From Reticulascus tulasneorum (taxonomy: Eukaryota; Ascomycota; Sordariomycetes; Glomerellales; Reticulascaceae): 64,000 bases of DNA. Each line of letters starts with the position of its first letter. Positions within the stretch are counted from its first letter, which is position 1. Shown in pieces: positions 44,847 through 56,538 of the stretch. Location of the stretch: NCBI GenBank assembly GCA_001557505.1, contig LSAX01000002.1:3534001-3598000 (forward strand). The letters are read 5' to 3'. The notes beneath the pieces are model-generated. The model did no database searches. It saw only the letters and a program-made list of their open reading frames with translations, and was not told the DNA's origin. The position numbers and the translations under genes were made by a program.

Positions 44847-47308
44847 TTAGTGAACGAAGAAGGCGCCATCCATCGCCGCTGCTTGGTTGCCCATCATGCC
44901 GTAATCCATGTGCATCATCCCTTCGTTGACGTTGTAATGAGCAAACTCGACGTGCTGATCTGGGCTTTGCCCCCAGTACATGCCGTCGAGATCCCACAAG
45001 CCGTGCTGATCGAGCATGCCCACCATGCCCATCCCTTCTGGCTCTAGCCCAATGGGCGACATATGCAACTCCGCGTCGGCCATCAACATGCCGTGCTCGC
45101 TCCCCACTCCTTGCATGGGGCTTTCTGACCGGATGGCAGGTTGGCGAGAGGCCTCATACATTCGCCACACCACCTCGCGGCTCCTCCGCGCGGCTAATGA
45201 CCAGTCTTCCATAGCCTCGAGTAGATCCAGAATGGTCTCAATCTGCTTATGCCAGTCGGGCACGCGTGGACTGTTCCATTGCCAGAAGATACTGACTAGC
45301 GGAATCATGGCAGCCTGATACAGGAACCAGACAGCATTCCACCCTGACATCTGGTTGCGAGTCCACTCTCGTGCAATATCCTCGATGGTCTGCTTGGCTA
45401 GTTCGCGACAGGTCTCAATGGCGGCAATGTCTTGCTCAGCCACTTGGGAGATCATGCCGCTGCTGGCGAGGCTGAGGAGAACTGGTCGATGGAGTAGCAT
45501 GCGCAAGTTTTGATATCGCCACTTCATAATACACCTAGCGATATAAAGGGGCTCGGCACAAGGATCTGTTGTCCTCAGGAGCCACGGTAGGCTGCTGTAC
45601 CAATTGACTAGCTGGCCATCTAGATTGCAACGATCTTCGGTGCGGAGCAGTGGCGAAATTGCTAGCATATCCTGGATCTGGGTGGCGATCTTGCAGAATT
45701 TGATGTTCTCAATCAAGGGTAGGATGCCAGCATGCTGTGCAGAGTCACGAGCCTGTAGGTAGTGGTATTAGCTCGGCTCGTCTAAATTAAAGTGCATCTC
45801 ATGTGTTCGTGAAAGCAGTGGTAATTACTCACGTGGTTGATTCCAAACTCGGGTGGCCTGATGTTGATCGCAGGTCCCCATCGTCCAAAAGAGGGTCGCC
45901 CCATGGTAGTCGTCGACCACGTATCCAGGCAGAAGAGGCTCCACCAGGTCCGTCTCCTTGTCTCCGCAGCGGCAAGGTCGCTTGAGCCTTGGGCTAGGCT
46001 TTCTCGGTGGAGGCCAAGTGCGCTCGCCATTCTGATGGCGGCACCAAGCACGGCATTGGCCATATTGGGTCGATTGATGTAGTGGAGGTAGTAGCCACCA
46101 ATGAGCGCAAGAGCTTGAACCACTTCAATATGGCTGCTTCCAAAAGCATCCATTGGAAGGTGATCCATGGCTCGGTTGTAGTAGTTGACGTGATTGTAAT
46201 CGTCGGACTTCATGGCCACAACGCTTCCCATGGCAAAAACCATGTTGAGGAGAGCCAGCCACGGCGCATCGAATCTTTGACCCTCAAGATAATCGGCGCG
46301 GAACGCAGCCTCGTCTAACATGGGGATGAATACATGAATACGCTTGAAATAGGCATCGATCAAGGTTTGACCCTTCCAGGACCAGGGGATCCTCTGCGCA
46401 TCTTTCAGTGCTGCTCCCTTTGGCCGCATGGTTGGGAAGCTGTGTGCGATCTCAACGCTGTTGAGTGGGGGTGCGAGTGTTGCGCGGAGATCGGGCTGAA
46501 CCTTGAGCATTACCATAAGGGCGGCCTTGATAGATGAAGCGCCAAGGTAGGATGATTGCCGGTCTACTGATAGGGAAAGGGCGTTGACGTCGTCTGCTTC
46601 AATGGGAATCGGGTCTCGACCACGACGCTCCTCATCCCATTCCGTGTCTCTACCGGGCATTTGTTCTAGGCTCGAGAGGCTCTGTTCCGAGGTTGGGCAT
46701 AGAGGTGAGTCGAGCTCTTGTGTGAGTGGCGAAGTATTTAGGGGAGGAGACGGGAGATTGGCGACAGATGTGTCGATAACTGGCCGCTCAAGCTGGCTGA
46801 GAAGTTCCTGGCGAGATAGAGGAAGAAGAGACTGCACATCACGGTTCGGATAGAGGCGCTTCAGAATTGATCGGCATTCCTCGAGAGACTGAGAGAGAGC
46901 CTCGAGAGTCTTTCTCGAAGGGATTACACGCTGACGGTGCTTGTCGTAAAAACATCTCTTTGGAGCACGGCTTGACAAGCATTGTCCACATGGTTGCTGA
47001 CCATCGCAGCGGCTGCAGTAAACGCCCTCTGTTAGTTTGGTATACCACTATGCGCGGCCGGAGATCGTGCTTACATCTTTCTCCTCTTGCACTCTGCGCA
47101 GGCGTGGGGAGTTGTGATCCTCTTGGTGGCGGTCGCACCGGTGGTCTTCCCGCTCTCTTGGGATTCACTGGCTGGCTTCCGCGGGGTGACACCTTGGACT
47201 AAGCCGGATTAGTGCTTCTGATCTGCTTGTGTGTTCCAGTGGACTCGGGCAGGACTCACAGGTGTGGAACATTCCACCCTGGGTGGGAATTGGGATTGAC
47301 GGCGCCAT
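44847..47308 (-). CDS. Zn2Cys6 transcription factor, CLR-2/ClrB/ManR-like
   Basis: Four exons, 47308-47260, 47198-47075, 47012-45833 and 45752-44847, give 752 aa. The Gal4-type zinc cluster has C50, C53, C60, C66, C69 and C78 (CAEC, KRRKIRC, DGQQPCGQC, then CFYDK), spaced 2-6-5-2-8. It is split by the exon 2-3 intron. A linker with KHRQRVIPSRKTLEALSQSL and LSRQELLSQL follows, then the fungal-specific factor domain (HVFIPMLDEAAFRADYLEG, ALGLHRESL, TRRRTWWSLFCLDTW, MGRPSFG). The zinc cluster and QRVIPSRK linker resemble CLR-2/ClrB/ManR regulators of cellulase and mannanase genes. That assignment is from memory of the family and only moderately secure. The first exon has the typical start MAPSIPIPTQGGMFHT. 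A very long upstream gene-free region accompanies it. Confidence 0.85.
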
Positions 47309-47694
47309 GACGAGTAACCGCCGAGCAGAGTGGTGTGACGCCAATGGATGGGTATCTGGATAGTCGATTGTGTGAAGTTGTGTGAACTGTTGAGCAATGA
47401 TGGTTTGGTATATACAAAGTTGGAGGTAGGCGATTGTGTTTGGCCGAGAACCGAGCTGGAGCAAGAGGGCGATGGGGATGCAGACTTATATATCTATTTA
47501 CATTGGATGCAGCTGGAGTTGTTCGTGCGGTAGAGGAAACAGTGAACTCTCCAGATCCGAGAGAGGTGTGCGCGGATAGAGTGTGGAGTGTGGAGAAGTC
47601 TGTAATGGATGGGTATATCAGAGGTGATATAAAGATAGGCCACGGTTGGAAGGCGGGTGTGGAGATCAATGCCGTGTCGGCCACGCGAGAGGTA

Positions 47695-47721
47695 AGGTAC
47701 TTGAGGTACTTGAGGTACTTG
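47695..47721. repeat. Tandem 9-mer, three copies
   Basis: AGGTACTTG is repeated three times head-to-tail upstream of the Zn2Cys6 regulator's start. It may be a binding-site array or simple slippage. Confidence 0.85.
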
Positions 47722-48052
47722 ATTTGCCAGGAACGGATTGGGGTATATCATAGCTGGTCAGGTGTGATAGGTACTATATAAGAGGTGGGATGGAGGTGAT
47801 ATTAATGAATTGGGGACGACAATGAGATTTGGGATAGACATGGCCGTCGGGCTTATACCCGTCGACGGTAGTCCACATGTGGCGTGGTTTCAGTGCCAGG
47901 GCATGGGGCCGGGATCTAGAGAAATCCAGATCCGCTAGCTGGCTTTCCCATGACGAGACCGCAGATGGGGTTGCATATGATCGTGTAGGGGTTGAGTCTG
48001 TCGATGGGGAGAGAGGGGTGGGAAAGTGAATGTTCAGTCTTTTCCTTTTCCT

Positions 48053-48073
48053 TTTTTTTTGTTTTTTTTTTTT
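48053..48073. repeat. Interrupted poly-T tract
   Basis: A T-run broken by single Gs, upstream of the Zn2Cys6 regulator. On the gene's strand it is an A-rich tract, a nucleosome-depleting sequence type common in fungal promoters. Confidence 0.7.
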
Positions 48074-51000
48074 GTTTATGGTTTGCGGTGTGTGGAGAGA
48101 AAGTCCGTACACGCTCTGGCTGTGGAGAAGTAAAGAACGGAGTGACACAGGTAAGATTGGGTTAGCCACGACGGATGATAAAAGGAGTTCGATAGATAAC
48201 GGCGGCAGTAGCCGGAGAGAAGACTTCGTAGTAGGTAGAAAAGAATCGGCGCCTTTTCCCTCTTCTTCAAATATTGAGGGACCATAGGCAGGATCATAGG
48301 AGGAGGAGGGGAAGATCTGGGGATGTGTGGAGAGAGGAATGGAAGACACCAGCTCAAATGGCGGGGAGGGGAAATCGCGCTAGGCCACTACAAGAGACCC
48401 ATCTCAAGAATCTACATTGCCTTAGGTACTACGTACCTTAGGTAGTACATCCAATAGCCCTGTGGCTTGAGTAATTGCTACGTGCCTTGCCTGCTGAAGA
48501 ACATAAGCAGTACGTAGCGATACTGCTAACCACATAAGTAAACTCGTGGAGCAATGATGGAAAAGCTGTGGTACGATGTAGCAGCAGCAGCAGTAGTAAT
48601 CTATCCTACCTTGGTTATGAGAAAGTATCCCAGGATAGAGTTCAGTAATAGGAGAGAGATTAGGTAGGTAGTCGAGATAGGGATGGACGTGTTCGTCGTC
48701 CTCACGTTAGCATTCTGCCCTAGCAGTGCGTAGGTGCTTGTGGAATACGCACTCTAATGCTTAAAAGTCGATCGTGGTAACTGTACTACACAGCTATTCG
48801 TAGATGGATGGGTGTGGCCATTTTCCCCGCAAAAGCCTCGACATTTGGTGGGCCGTGGAGAAGAAAAATTCCTCGCTGCCTCCCCTCCATCCCTGGCAGT
48901 AAGCTGGGTAGATCTCATCGGGACCACGTGCTGCCTGGGCAGGCAGCGCGCGCCGTTTGGTTCAGTTCTTAATTAGGGCCCCCTGCAGTGGCTGCCACAG
49001 GACATCCCTCCTTCTTTTCGTGCTGGTCGACCTCGGCATTCTTGGGGGGTAGGAAAAGATGGACTGGGCTCGGGGCAGCGGGTGACCGACTCCCCAACCC
49101 ACCAACAAAATCAAGTGGTAACAGCTACTATCTCTGCCCACCGACCTGCGTGTATAACTAGACATCTTGATACCTACACACGCACGCGCATACACGATCT
49201 ATGCATGGTATTTGCCCTCGGTATTCGTAGTAGGGTAAGTTCATGAAGATGCGCAGAACGCCTCTGGAGCGATAGGAAGTTTCCTCACTACCCACCTTAG
49301 AAGAGTCGGCAAGGGATTACGGTACATATTCCACGTCCCCCGCTACGCGTAAGCTAGGTAGTCTTACGTGTGGACCAACTTACTTGGCCAGGCCATGGTG
49401 TGCAGATGCAGGCAGGCAGGCCATGCGGAGCGCACCTTTTGTCTGGCATCCCCTGCCGCAGCCACACCCACAGTACGGGCCTAGGCGATGATGGAGGCAC
49501 AAGGGTCGACGGGTGGATGGGATGGTAGAATGCGGAGAGCCGAGCCTTGGAGCCAGCGACCCGTCATTCGCGTCGACTACTACGTAGTACTTCAAATTAA
49601 GTACCGAACTACCCAAATAAGAATCCTACAATGGCGGCTACTGCTACGTACTTTCACCGTAGTTACCCAAACGTGTAAGCTGTCCAGAGGCATATCCGAA
49701 GTACCGCAAATATCTGGGGGCTGTACACGGGTACTTTAATTGGTAAGTACAGAATTACCTTTGATCATCTTGACCGTAGGTAGGTAGTCAGGCACACAGT
49801 CGGTTCAGTCCGCTCAGGTCAGGTACCTTCGTTTTGTACCGTAGGTTTCATGCAAATCTATTTTGCCCAGAGAGAAGATGGGTGACTGACTCGAGAAACT
49901 CGACTTTTGCCCCGGCAGGACATGCCACACCTCCATCCATCAGCGCCATTCTTCGCGGTTCTTTTTTCTTTTGGTCTTCTTTCCAAGTGGACCCTCCATC
50001 AGCTTGCTTGCTAATAACCGCACCCATCGTGCACGCAACCCACGTCCGAGTGAGGTACGCGAGGTAGGCGGGTAGCTAACGTGTGTAACTTCGTAGTCGC
50101 ACTTCATCTCTTTTCCCAGATACCCCAACCGCCCACGTCTCACATTTACTCAGTCTGATAAATCGCGCCGATAACCTTATTCCAATTCCACTCCCAGCTC
50201 CTACCAACAAACTAGTTGGTACGTGGGTACGTAGGTATGTAGTCGGGCAGATGCTAATTTGGCCAAGGATGGCCTGTTCACGATCAAACACGGAAAAGCC
50301 AATCGCCTGGTCAGAATATACCACTCGCAAGCACACACATAATTACTGTGCGCGGTACGTAGTAAGTAGGGTACGCTGATATAGATGCTGCTCGGCTCAA
50401 TATAGAGAAGCCATGTTCATGCCAGCCATCGACGACTTCATGACCTGCTCTGCCGCCCCGATGCCCCATATGATGTGTGCCCTCTTTACCCCATACTGTG
50501 GGTACTCATGCAACGTGTGGTATGATCCCATCCCCAACTTTTTCTCTCGTCCTCTTTTCAGGTTTCCAGCCCGTTCTGTCCCCACCATCACCATGTTTTT
50601 TTCTGGGGTGCGTGGTACGGTACGAGGGGGCTGCTGTATGTACCTATGTATGTACCTCTCCCCATTTACTCGTGTCGACCCTCTCCGTTCCTGGCGCATC
50701 TCTCCGAATGAGCCGTTACCCCAGCTTTCCCTCTGCCGTCCGTCCAGCCACTCACATCGCCGACTGCCCTGAAGCGAACCATGCCACGCCCCAGTCGTCT
50801 GCATGCCATGCTGTTGCTAGACATACATACTTTGTACGCCACAGACGCCAATGCACCTCTTTGCACACCTACCTGCCTCTCCACCGTCGACCTGAATCTC
50901 TCACACTTATCTGTGTAGGTACATACTGTCCTATGCACCTGCACAAATCTGTCGGCACATTACCCCACATGCTGTCTCTTTTGGTCCAGCTGTGGAGAAA

Positions 51001-52565
51001 ACATGCTAGGCGACAGGACTGGGGTCATGTTTGTCAAGAAAGCACTCCACGTACTCCGTACAGAGTACCCAAACCATCCCTCCTGTACCGGTGCAAACTC
51101 GAGTAGCAAGCAGAGTACGCACATGCCACCTACTGAATTACTGGTTAGTCTGCCAGTCCTAGTCGGGTTCCAGAGTTGACCTTTATCTGGATCAACACCA
51201 AAGCGTCAGTGCCGAGAAAGTGTTTCATATCCGAAAAGCTGCCAGCGAAACTTGCGGAGAGCCTTGCAAGCAGGCACTCCACGCACGTCAACTGAAGTTT
51301 AGATCCCATCCATCACGTCAGGGTTCCGGCCAGTGGTATTATTGCGTGCCACCTTACGGACCAACTGCCACCTACAGTTACCTTTGCGCATCAAGTTCCG
51401 TCAGCCAGCCTAGCGCCCGTAAGGCTCTGCCATGGCTGGCCAGACTTATACATGTTCATGTTAATGTCTGGGCGGAGAGGCGCCCTCGATTGCAAATCAT
51501 CGCAGCACCAAAATGAGTCGTCCACATTCGCCAGTGGGGCCGAAATCAACCGGAGCTGGGCCACAATTCTTTCGTAAATAGCAGCTGAAATTCGCCGCCT
51601 CGCTAACCCCCCCGTGCAGTAGTGAACCTGAAAAGCAGTCATGGAGGTTGACCTCGTTAACATTGGTGCAGTTTCCATATTAAAACATTCGCTGAGCTGA
51701 AGATCAGAAGGACTATATGGGCAGAATGGTCCGGCGCAGAGGCATCCAGAACACTGGTATGATGGTACGGGGTGGTGGAGACAGCGAGTCACGAGTGGAT
51801 GTTTCAATATGAAGGTGAACGGCTCTCAAAGAGGCATCGTCATCTGAATGGTCACCGTTTGGCATTGCATATGTGTATCGAGAAGCACCAAATCCTGGGG
51901 ATGAGTGTGGCCGTCTTCCCCAACCATTGCCATCCTTCACCCTGAAAAAGCCCTCACCGAACCGGCCATTCTCCACTCCCTTCGTGGCAATGGTAGGGCA
52001 ATATCGGGGGTGTATCGCTTAGTGAATGGTGAGGTTATGTTCCCCAACTTCCACACCAGTCCCAAGTTGAGTATGCATAACGATCACTGCTGATCATCGA
52101 TCACCACATGGGAAAATGGAGGGGGAGTGCGTACTGGTGGGTAGCAGCAGCCAGGGGAGCAGGGTGGCCAGAGAGAAAGCGAATACATACCTAGGTAGGG
52201 ATGTACTACGTAGCATGTGCGCTGTGGAAGGGCATTTGAAATTGGCCCAGGGTACTGCAGCCATTTCTTCGGCTGACAGCCCGTGTCGTCCTCGACACGT
52301 GCTTATTTAATGCACATAATACATGTCTCGTTCGGCAGCGCAAGCACGGAAATCCCTAGTGGTGTGCCAGGCTTTCCCCATCATAGATTAATTTTTCTCG
52401 TGCTATTAATTTGCGCTGGCTGCTCATGTGCGAGCTGTAATTTTTCTCACTTTAGAGCACGAAGCCGCCTTCCGCATTTCCCATCCTTCGTTTCCGCATT
52501 GACTCCACCATCCATACTCTGACGAACCATCAAGATTCATGTGGGCCACTTAGGACGATGGGGAT

Positions 52566-52587
52566 ACACACACACACACACACACAC
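52566..52587. repeat. (AC)11 microsatellite
   Basis: Eleven AC units without interruption, followed by GCG. It lies inside the 7.4-kb gene-free region. Confidence 0.95.
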
Positions 52588-54672
52588 GCGTTGGCGCCGT
52601 TGTGGGTGCCCTGATCTTGATCTCTTGACCTTGCCCTTGGGGAAATCTACACACAAATAAAAGTACCATGTGGGTTGACCTGTGGACCGGTGTCTCTCTC
52701 ATTCTGGAACTCCATTTTTACACCACCAGTTCGTCTGGACCGCGTGTATATAACGGAAATCCGAGACACATGACAGGCCAGCCGCCCGTCCTTTTAATAT
52801 CGGCGTCCATGGTAAGATCGTGAACTGTCAGTATGTGAGTGTAGGTTCGGCTGCTCTGCTTCTTCAGCCCATCTATCCGTCATGACGGCGAAAACCACAC
52901 CCAGCGTGGTACCACCTCTCGGATCAACTATGAGGGAACGAGCGACATCCTCTCCCAGCCACCCAGCCACCCAATAAAGGGTACATGCTCTGCGTACCTA
53001 AATCAGGTAAACGAGTATCTACACACCATCGGTTGTTCCAGTGAGGTCCCCTCCATGCAACCACTTACTTGCTTTTCCATTGGATGTGGCTGCCCGGGTC
53101 CGGAATTACTTAACTCGGAAATGGAGAAACTTATCCCATCACTTGCCAACCCTCCCATCGCCCTTTCAGTTCGCTAGAGGCCTTACCTCTTCACACCATC
53201 GTCCACCATGATGACTGTGCGCATTGTAAAAGAGTGTCCGAAATGGGTGTATCAGGTGCGGCTTGACACCTGTCGATATTAGCGAGCCAGCCACTTTCTA
53301 TCGTCCCCCTTCCTCCGTCTCTTTGTCGCCATTTAGTAAAATCTTCTTTCCATCCACCAAAAAGTGACGAGCCTTCGGGGAGCTAGCCGAAGCCCCAGCC
53401 GTCCATGTTCTCTATTCCGAGCCACATAGTCCTGGTCATATTTCACAGTAATTGAGGGGATCCGGTTCGGCGTCGACTGACTGGCGGGTTCGCTTTGATA
53501 TTGCAGGACAACACATATTACTCTGTTTCACCATCAACGAACCATGGCAGAATAAATCAAGACCTCCAGTGCCAACACATCTTTTACGCCTAGAATCACC
53601 TATAGCACCACCTATTCCTTCTATAGTCCGCCGTGAACCAACTGTATCCTGGCACGCCTGGTAAGCCCTTTTGCAAGGTCTATCCCCCCGTCTCTGGTCA
53701 ACTAAGATAACACACCGAGCCGTATCAGCGGTGGCACCCCCGGCCTAATTCCCCCAACAAGGCCGTCCGATTCGACTGATGGCTAACTGCACATGTGTGC
53801 GCCATCAGCACGGAACTCATTGCAATCAGTTGTTTCATGCCATGCGCTCGTCTGTGCCTGCTTGCTGGTTCCTCGCGGGCGGGCGGGCGCGCGAGATCAG
53901 CATGTACGCAGGTCCGTATTGGTGGGCAAAAATTGTCGTCTCGAAACCTGTGAGGGTTAAGCTACGATATCCACAAATTCACATCGTCAGAGACATCAAG
54001 TCCGGACGCAATCTACTTTTCCTTTCTAGGAAAGCTGTCCCTGCTCGTGCAAACCGCCAGATCCCAACACCTGGTACCAGTGGATTCAGCAATTCTAGAT
54101 AGATCTGTCATTGCCCCAATCTTTCCAAGTGGACCAGCAACTGACTGCAACGGTCGGTCCACAATCCTCTTCCTCGGCTCACTCTTCCTTTGCACCTGAT
54201 ATTTGCATCTCTATAGGGTTTCATTCGACTCTTGCTGCAAGGGCCTACGGTCCGATGTGATCTCCGTCCCTCGAGCTGTGGGCCAAGTTTGCCCAACCTG
54301 TGGTCTCATGGAGGGGAGAGGAAGGGTAGCATCGCCGGGTATGGACCTGAACACGCCGTCACCTCGCAATGCGACCTCCAACTTCCAAGAATCTTCCAAG
54401 TGGACTGCGTCGTTTTGCCCCTGGACGCCTCCATCTGCCTTCTCCAACTTTTTAGCTCGGTTGAGCCGGGATCTACCTGACCAGTGCCGAAATGTCAAGG
54501 AAAAAAGTCCATTTTTGTTTGGTTCTACTTCCCCTCACCACTTTGGCAACTTCCACCGTGCGGCCTTGACCTGCACATTCATGTAAGCGTACGCCCCGTG
54601 GTACCTTAGGTATCCACCAGTCCACGCTAGAACTCCACATATGCTCTGGACCTCTAGGCGGCCATTCCGGTC

Positions 54673-56538
54673 CTACAAACGAAGTACCTGACACCGGCTT
54701 CCAATGCCGTCGAATATACAGGTGTTATCGATAGGGATGTACTGCTTCGTGATGATCTTGATCATTTCCTGGGCCACCATGCCTCCCGTCACCGCGGATA
54801 CGTTATGGAGTTCTCCGCCGCCGGCTCGGGACACTTCCTGCGCCGCTTGCAATACCCGCTCGTTGTTACCTGCATCCGGTACCAAGTTATCGACAGTTTT
54901 CAAAATATCCTCAGGTGTGGCCGTTGAGACGTGAGATGTTGCATTTAGCGCCAGATAGATGGGTAGCAACGACATGGGTAGAATTCCTTCTTTTGCCATT
55001 TCGTCATTTGCAAATTCCTGTTCTGAGGGGGGATTTCCGTCAGTTAGCTGATACTCAGAAAGTATAGTGTCCGTAGATCTTGCTCACTTGCAATCGTCTG
55101 TAATCTCTCCGGGGTGTTGTCCGCCGCATTGATCAGCTTCACAAATGCTGCGTTCTTACAGAATAGATCGACCTCGCTAGGTTCAATGGTTTCGCCACCA
55201 GGGGACTGTCGAACGATGCTCAGAACCTCAGCGGCATCCTTGCGTGCCTTTGTCTTGTAAATGTTCTGAAGCTTCACGTAGGTGCTCGACTGAGCCTTCA
55301 TGTCCGGAACACCGCCGGGCACGGGCAAACATTGGTGTTTCTCGTAGAATTTCTTCATTGCGTCCGCAATAATCCAGAAATCCGATGTTTCCTCGGCCTA
55401 CTTATTGTCAGCAAACCAAAACAAAAACCCAGCAACACTATCTTCAATGGTGGCAAGCCTTACAGAGTCGCCACGTTTGTACTCGAATACCTCCTTCACA
55501 GAGCTGGGAAGTGATGGTGGCGATACGGTCTTGAGAACTACCGAAACTGCCTCTTCAAAGTTCTCCTCGCCACCCTCTGGGTTGTCTTTCCTGGCCGCCT
55601 CAGACACCATCTTCCTGAAATTTACTTTGTCTGCATACGAAGATGGGTAGGATCCATTGTGAGTAGCTTTCCAAGTCTCAAGATAGTGCAGTAAGATGGC
55701 GACGAATGGTAGGTGGCCATGCTCATGGTTTTCGAGCTTGTCGATGTTGTTTGTAAGCTCTCTCGCGAACGTGGATAGCTCTTCCCACGGTGTCAAAAGT
55801 CTCAGGTCAGTTGTTGCGGTCTCATCTGGGTGAGTGTCGACGATCGGGAATGCGCCTGGAAGGTTGATACGGAAATAAGAGTAAAACCCGGCTGAGTGAA
55901 CGGCAATCAACGGGGTCTTGTACTGGCGGCCATACGCCTCGACTAGCTTTAAATCTCCAGGCTTGATAGGAAGCGTGTACAGTATTACTGTGAACACAGT
56001 CGAGCCATCTAAAACTTGTTGCAGGTCTAATATCTCCTGCTACAGATATCAGAAATGTGCCAGTTAGTTGGGCCTTGCATCAGTGTGGTTACCTGATTCT
56101 TAGGAAACCAGTCGCCTTGGACTTCAGGGTTTAGTTCGAGGAGCAGCTCGGTGCATCTTTGAGCTCTCGAGCTGCCCAAACAGGTTTGATCTAAGAAAAA
56201 GTTGACTCCCAGGTCAGACTCGTCAACTATAGCATCATCCACTATGGTGAATCTGCCGATACCTGCGGATGGGTTAGATAAGATGAATTGGGAGCGTTTA
56301 CCGGGACAGTAGATTATTGCAACGGCTAACCTGGAAGGACAAGGTTCTTGAGAGTCTCGACACCGGCAGTTCCGGATCCAGAGTTCACAAGGAGGATATT
56401 TGCAGACTCTAAGGCTGCTTGGCCACTCGCAGCCCAGAGTCTGAGCTGACGATCATACTTTCTCTCCTTCTCCGATGGTCCCTGAAGAATGGGTGGCGTC
56501 TGACTCATTACAACTTCGGACATGTTAGCTGTTGTCAT
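54673..56538 (-). CDS. ULA1: NEDD8-activating enzyme E1 regulatory subunit (ULA1/APP-BP1)
   Basis: Five exons, 56538-56331, 56262-56093, 56036-55464, 55397-55088 and 55022-54673, give 536 aa. The N-terminus has the E1 signature [14 protein letters not shown], followed by [20 protein letters not shown] and [19 protein letters not shown]. The C-terminus has [19 protein letters not shown]. The protein pairs with Uba3 to activate the ubiquitin-like protein NEDD8/Rub1, which then modifies cullins. APP-BP1 subunits lack the catalytic Cys domain of E1. Reading straight through at 55397-55464 meets a TAG stop, but a GTAAGG donor, CTGAC branch and AAGTAG acceptor remove it and rejoin EYKRGDS to AEETSDFW in frame. 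A second in-frame Met (MSEVVMSQ) is 5 codons into the frame, so the start is not certain. Confidence 0.93.

Larger units (their letters stand above)
47309..54672. other. 7.4-kb gene-free region upstream of the Zn2Cys6 regulator
   Basis: The longest gap in the window. The 47.3-48.4 kb part is probably 5' leader/proximal promoter of the regulator, with a triple 9-mer at 47695-47721, poly-T near 48053 and several short upstream ATGs. Further on are CCTTAGGTA/TACCTTAGG words (about 48420, 52190, 54600), an (AC)11 tract at 52566-52587, and many CT-rich patches. Open frames of up to 209 codons occur but are Pro/Ser/Cys-rich, lack domains and overlap one another on both strands. An unrecognised non-coding RNA is possible. 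Confidence 0.5.

Noticed and set aside
47774..48349. 191-codon minus-strand frame upstream of the Zn2Cys6 gene
   Set aside because: Contains poly-Lys from the poly-T tract and no domain; more likely promoter/leader sequence.
50477..51106. 209-codon plus-strand frame in the gene desert
   Set aside because: Cys/Pro/Ser-rich, no motif, no clear introns or start context.
54673..56538. ULA1 as a pseudogene because of an in-frame TAG
   Set aside because: An intron with good donor and acceptor removes the stop and restores family sequence.
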